Below, one piece after another: positions 13,955-15,026 of a stretch of 15,026 nucleotides of DNA. The first letter of the stretch is position 1. Each line of letters starts with the position of its first letter. The translations under genes and the position numbers were made by a program. The stretch spans positions 1 through 15,026 of the forward strand of contig PBLV01000034.1 in assembly GCA_002721895.1 (NCBI GenBank), in the 5' to 3' direction. A model generated the notes under the pieces. The model made no database searches, was not told the DNA's origin, and saw only the letters and a list, made by a program, of their open reading frames with translations. The DNA is from Verrucomicrobiales bacterium. Its GTDB lineage: Bacteria > Verrucomicrobiota > Verrucomicrobiae > Limisphaerales > UBA1100.

Positions 13955-15026
13955 ATGCAATTTGTCCGTTTGATTGGGGTGCTGTGCCTGCTGGCTGTTG
14001 CGGGCCGGGCGGCGGAGCGATTGAATGTGGTCTTTTTCCTCGTTGATGACATGGGGTGGACGGATCTGGGGTGTTTCGGGAGTGATTTTTATGAGACGCC
14101 GAATGTGGATCGGCTGGCGCGGGAGGGGATGAAGTTTACCGACGCGTATGCGGCGAGTTGTGTTTGTTCGCCGACGCGGGTGAGCATTTTGACGGGCAAA
14201 TATCCCGGGCGGCTGCACATTACGCATGCGATTCCGATTCAGGGCGCGGAACGGATCAAGGAACCGCTGCCGTTGATTGAGGCGATTTACAAAAAGAATC
14301 TGCCGCTGGAGGAGTTCACGATTGCCGAGGCGCTGAAGGCGGGCGGATACGCGACGGCGACGATGGGCAAGTGGCACGTGTGTTGGGGCCGCGAGTTTTA
14401 TCCGCAACATCAGGGCTTCGACCTAAACGTGGGCGGGAACAATATGGGCAATCCGGGTAATTATTTTTTTCCGTACAACGGCCGCTGGCGTATGACGCGC
14501 AAGCATCCGTACACAAACTGGAACACGCTGCCGGATGGAAAGCCGGGCGAGTACCTCACGGACCGGCTGACGGATGAGGCGGAAAAATTCATCGAGCAAA
14601 ACAAGGCGCGGCCGTTCTTTTTGTATCTCTCGTATTACTCGGTGCACACGCCGTTGCAGGCGCCGAAGGAGCGCGTGGCCAAGTATCAAAAGAAACCGAA
14701 GGGCGAGCGGCACAACAACTCGACGTATGCGGCGATGGTCGAGAGCGTGGATCTCTCCGTGGGCCGCGTGATGGCGCGGTTGGAGAAACACGGTCTCACG
14801 AAAAATACGGTGGTCATTTTTACGTCGGACAATGGCGGGCACGGGCGGATCACTTCGCACCGGCCGTTGCGCGGCAACAAGGGCAACTTTTATGAAGGCG
14901 GCATTCGCGTGCCGTTGATTGTGAAATGGCCCGGCGCGGTGAAGCCGGGCTCGACCTGTCACGTGCCGGTGATCAGCACGGATTATTATCCCACGCTGCT
15001 GGCGATGACCGGTCAACCCGCGCGGC
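13955..15026 (+). CDS. Secreted sulfatase, arylsulfatase-A type (5' part, runs off the window)
   Basis: The visible 357 codons are open to the right edge, so the C-terminal part is missing. The start at 13955 gives a signal peptide (MQFVRLIGVLCLLAVAGRA). Sulfatase active-site elements are in order: Asp31-Asp32 in FLVDDMGWTDLGCFG; formylglycine precursor Cys71 in CVCSPTR (C-x-P-T-R; a second Cys at 69 is not part of the motif); GKWH at 138-141; His231 in YYSVHTP; Asp292-Asn293 in TSDNGGHG; and the following GNKGNFYEGGIRVPLIVKWPG typical of arylsulfatases. The pattern resembles the S1_16 group, which is inference. It differs from the SGSH-like enzyme at 332-1753, so the two probably act on different sulfated groups. 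It needs a formylglycine-generating enzyme that is not in this window. Confidence 0.92.
   Translation, partial: MQFVRLIGVLCLLAVAGRAAERLNVVFFLVDDMGWTDLGCFGSDFYETPNVDRLAREGMKFTDAYAASCVCSPTRVSILTGKYPGRLHITHAIPIQGAERIKEPLPLIEAIYKKNLPLEEFTIAEALKAGGYATATMGKWHVCWGREFYPQHQGFDLNVGGNNMGNPGNYFFPYNGRWRMTRKHPYTNWNTLPDGKPGEYLTDRLTDEAEKFIEQNKARPFFLYLSYYSVHTPLQAPKERVAKYQKKPKGERHNNSTYAAMVESVDLSVGRVMARLEKHGLTKNTVVIFTSDNGGHGRITSHRPLRGNKGNFYEGGIRVPLIVKWPGAVKPGSTCHVPVISTDYYPTLLAMTGQPAR

Noticed and set aside
14423..15016. Minus-strand open frame opposite the second sulfatase
   Set aside because: It overlaps catalytic-core sulfatase sequence on the plus strand and is rich in Arg/His/Val with no recognisable domain.

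Overview
The window looks like chromosome from a PVC-superphylum bacterium, most likely a Verrucomicrobiota of the Limisphaerales/Pedosphaera type, although a planctomycete cannot be excluded. The reasons are the gene mix (secreted Cys-type sulfatases, a PQQ-type propeller, a ThuA domain, a ceramidase-like protein with a LamG domain, a golvesin-like domain, a glucose/sorbosone-dehydrogenase-like propeller with an azurin domain), the lack of Shine-Dalgarno sequences before most starts, and short CACAGAG- and CGCAAAG-type intergenic repeats of the kind seen dispersed in such genomes. No rRNA, tRNA, CRISPR array or intact transposase was seen. The taxonomic call is inference.

Layout. 1-287: 3' end of an unrecognised AT-rich gene. 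332-2923 (+): SGSH-like sulfatase, a small lipoprotein, and a secreted golvesin-like protein whose start overlaps the lipoprotein stop (ATGA). 5169-2945 (-): an apparent operon of SGNH/GDSL hydrolase, PQQ-like propeller protein and a very small exported protein. 5213-7602 (+): an FG-GAP/VCBS propeller protein, divergent from the SGNH gene across only 43 bases, then an alpha/beta hydrolase of the acetyl-xylan-esterase-like type. 7603-7765: an intergenic stretch with a degenerate repeat copy and what may be the last codons and right end of an IS200/IS605 (TnpB) element. 13864-7766 (-): ceramidase-like/LamG protein, ThuA-domain protein, and a 901-codon propeller/azurin protein. 13955 to the right edge (+): the N-terminal part of a second sulfatase, of arylsulfatase-A type.

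How it fits together. Every gene whose true N-terminus can be seen begins with a Sec or lipoprotein signal, so the window encodes envelope or extracellular functions. The predicted activities are sulfate ester removal, ester hydrolysis and lipid- or glycan-like amide hydrolysis, alongside propeller proteins and a copper electron-transfer domain. This suits breakdown of sulfated, acylated polysaccharides or glycolipids, but no glycoside hydrolase, lyase or transporter is present, so a complete utilisation locus is not shown.

The most notable observation is at 10567-10600. The ThuA gene and the downstream propeller/azurin gene appear to be one reading frame split by a single-base frameshift: coding-like sequence continues upstream of the downstream gene's first usable start, in a different frame, into the ThuA 3' end, and the downstream half alone lacks a signal peptide.
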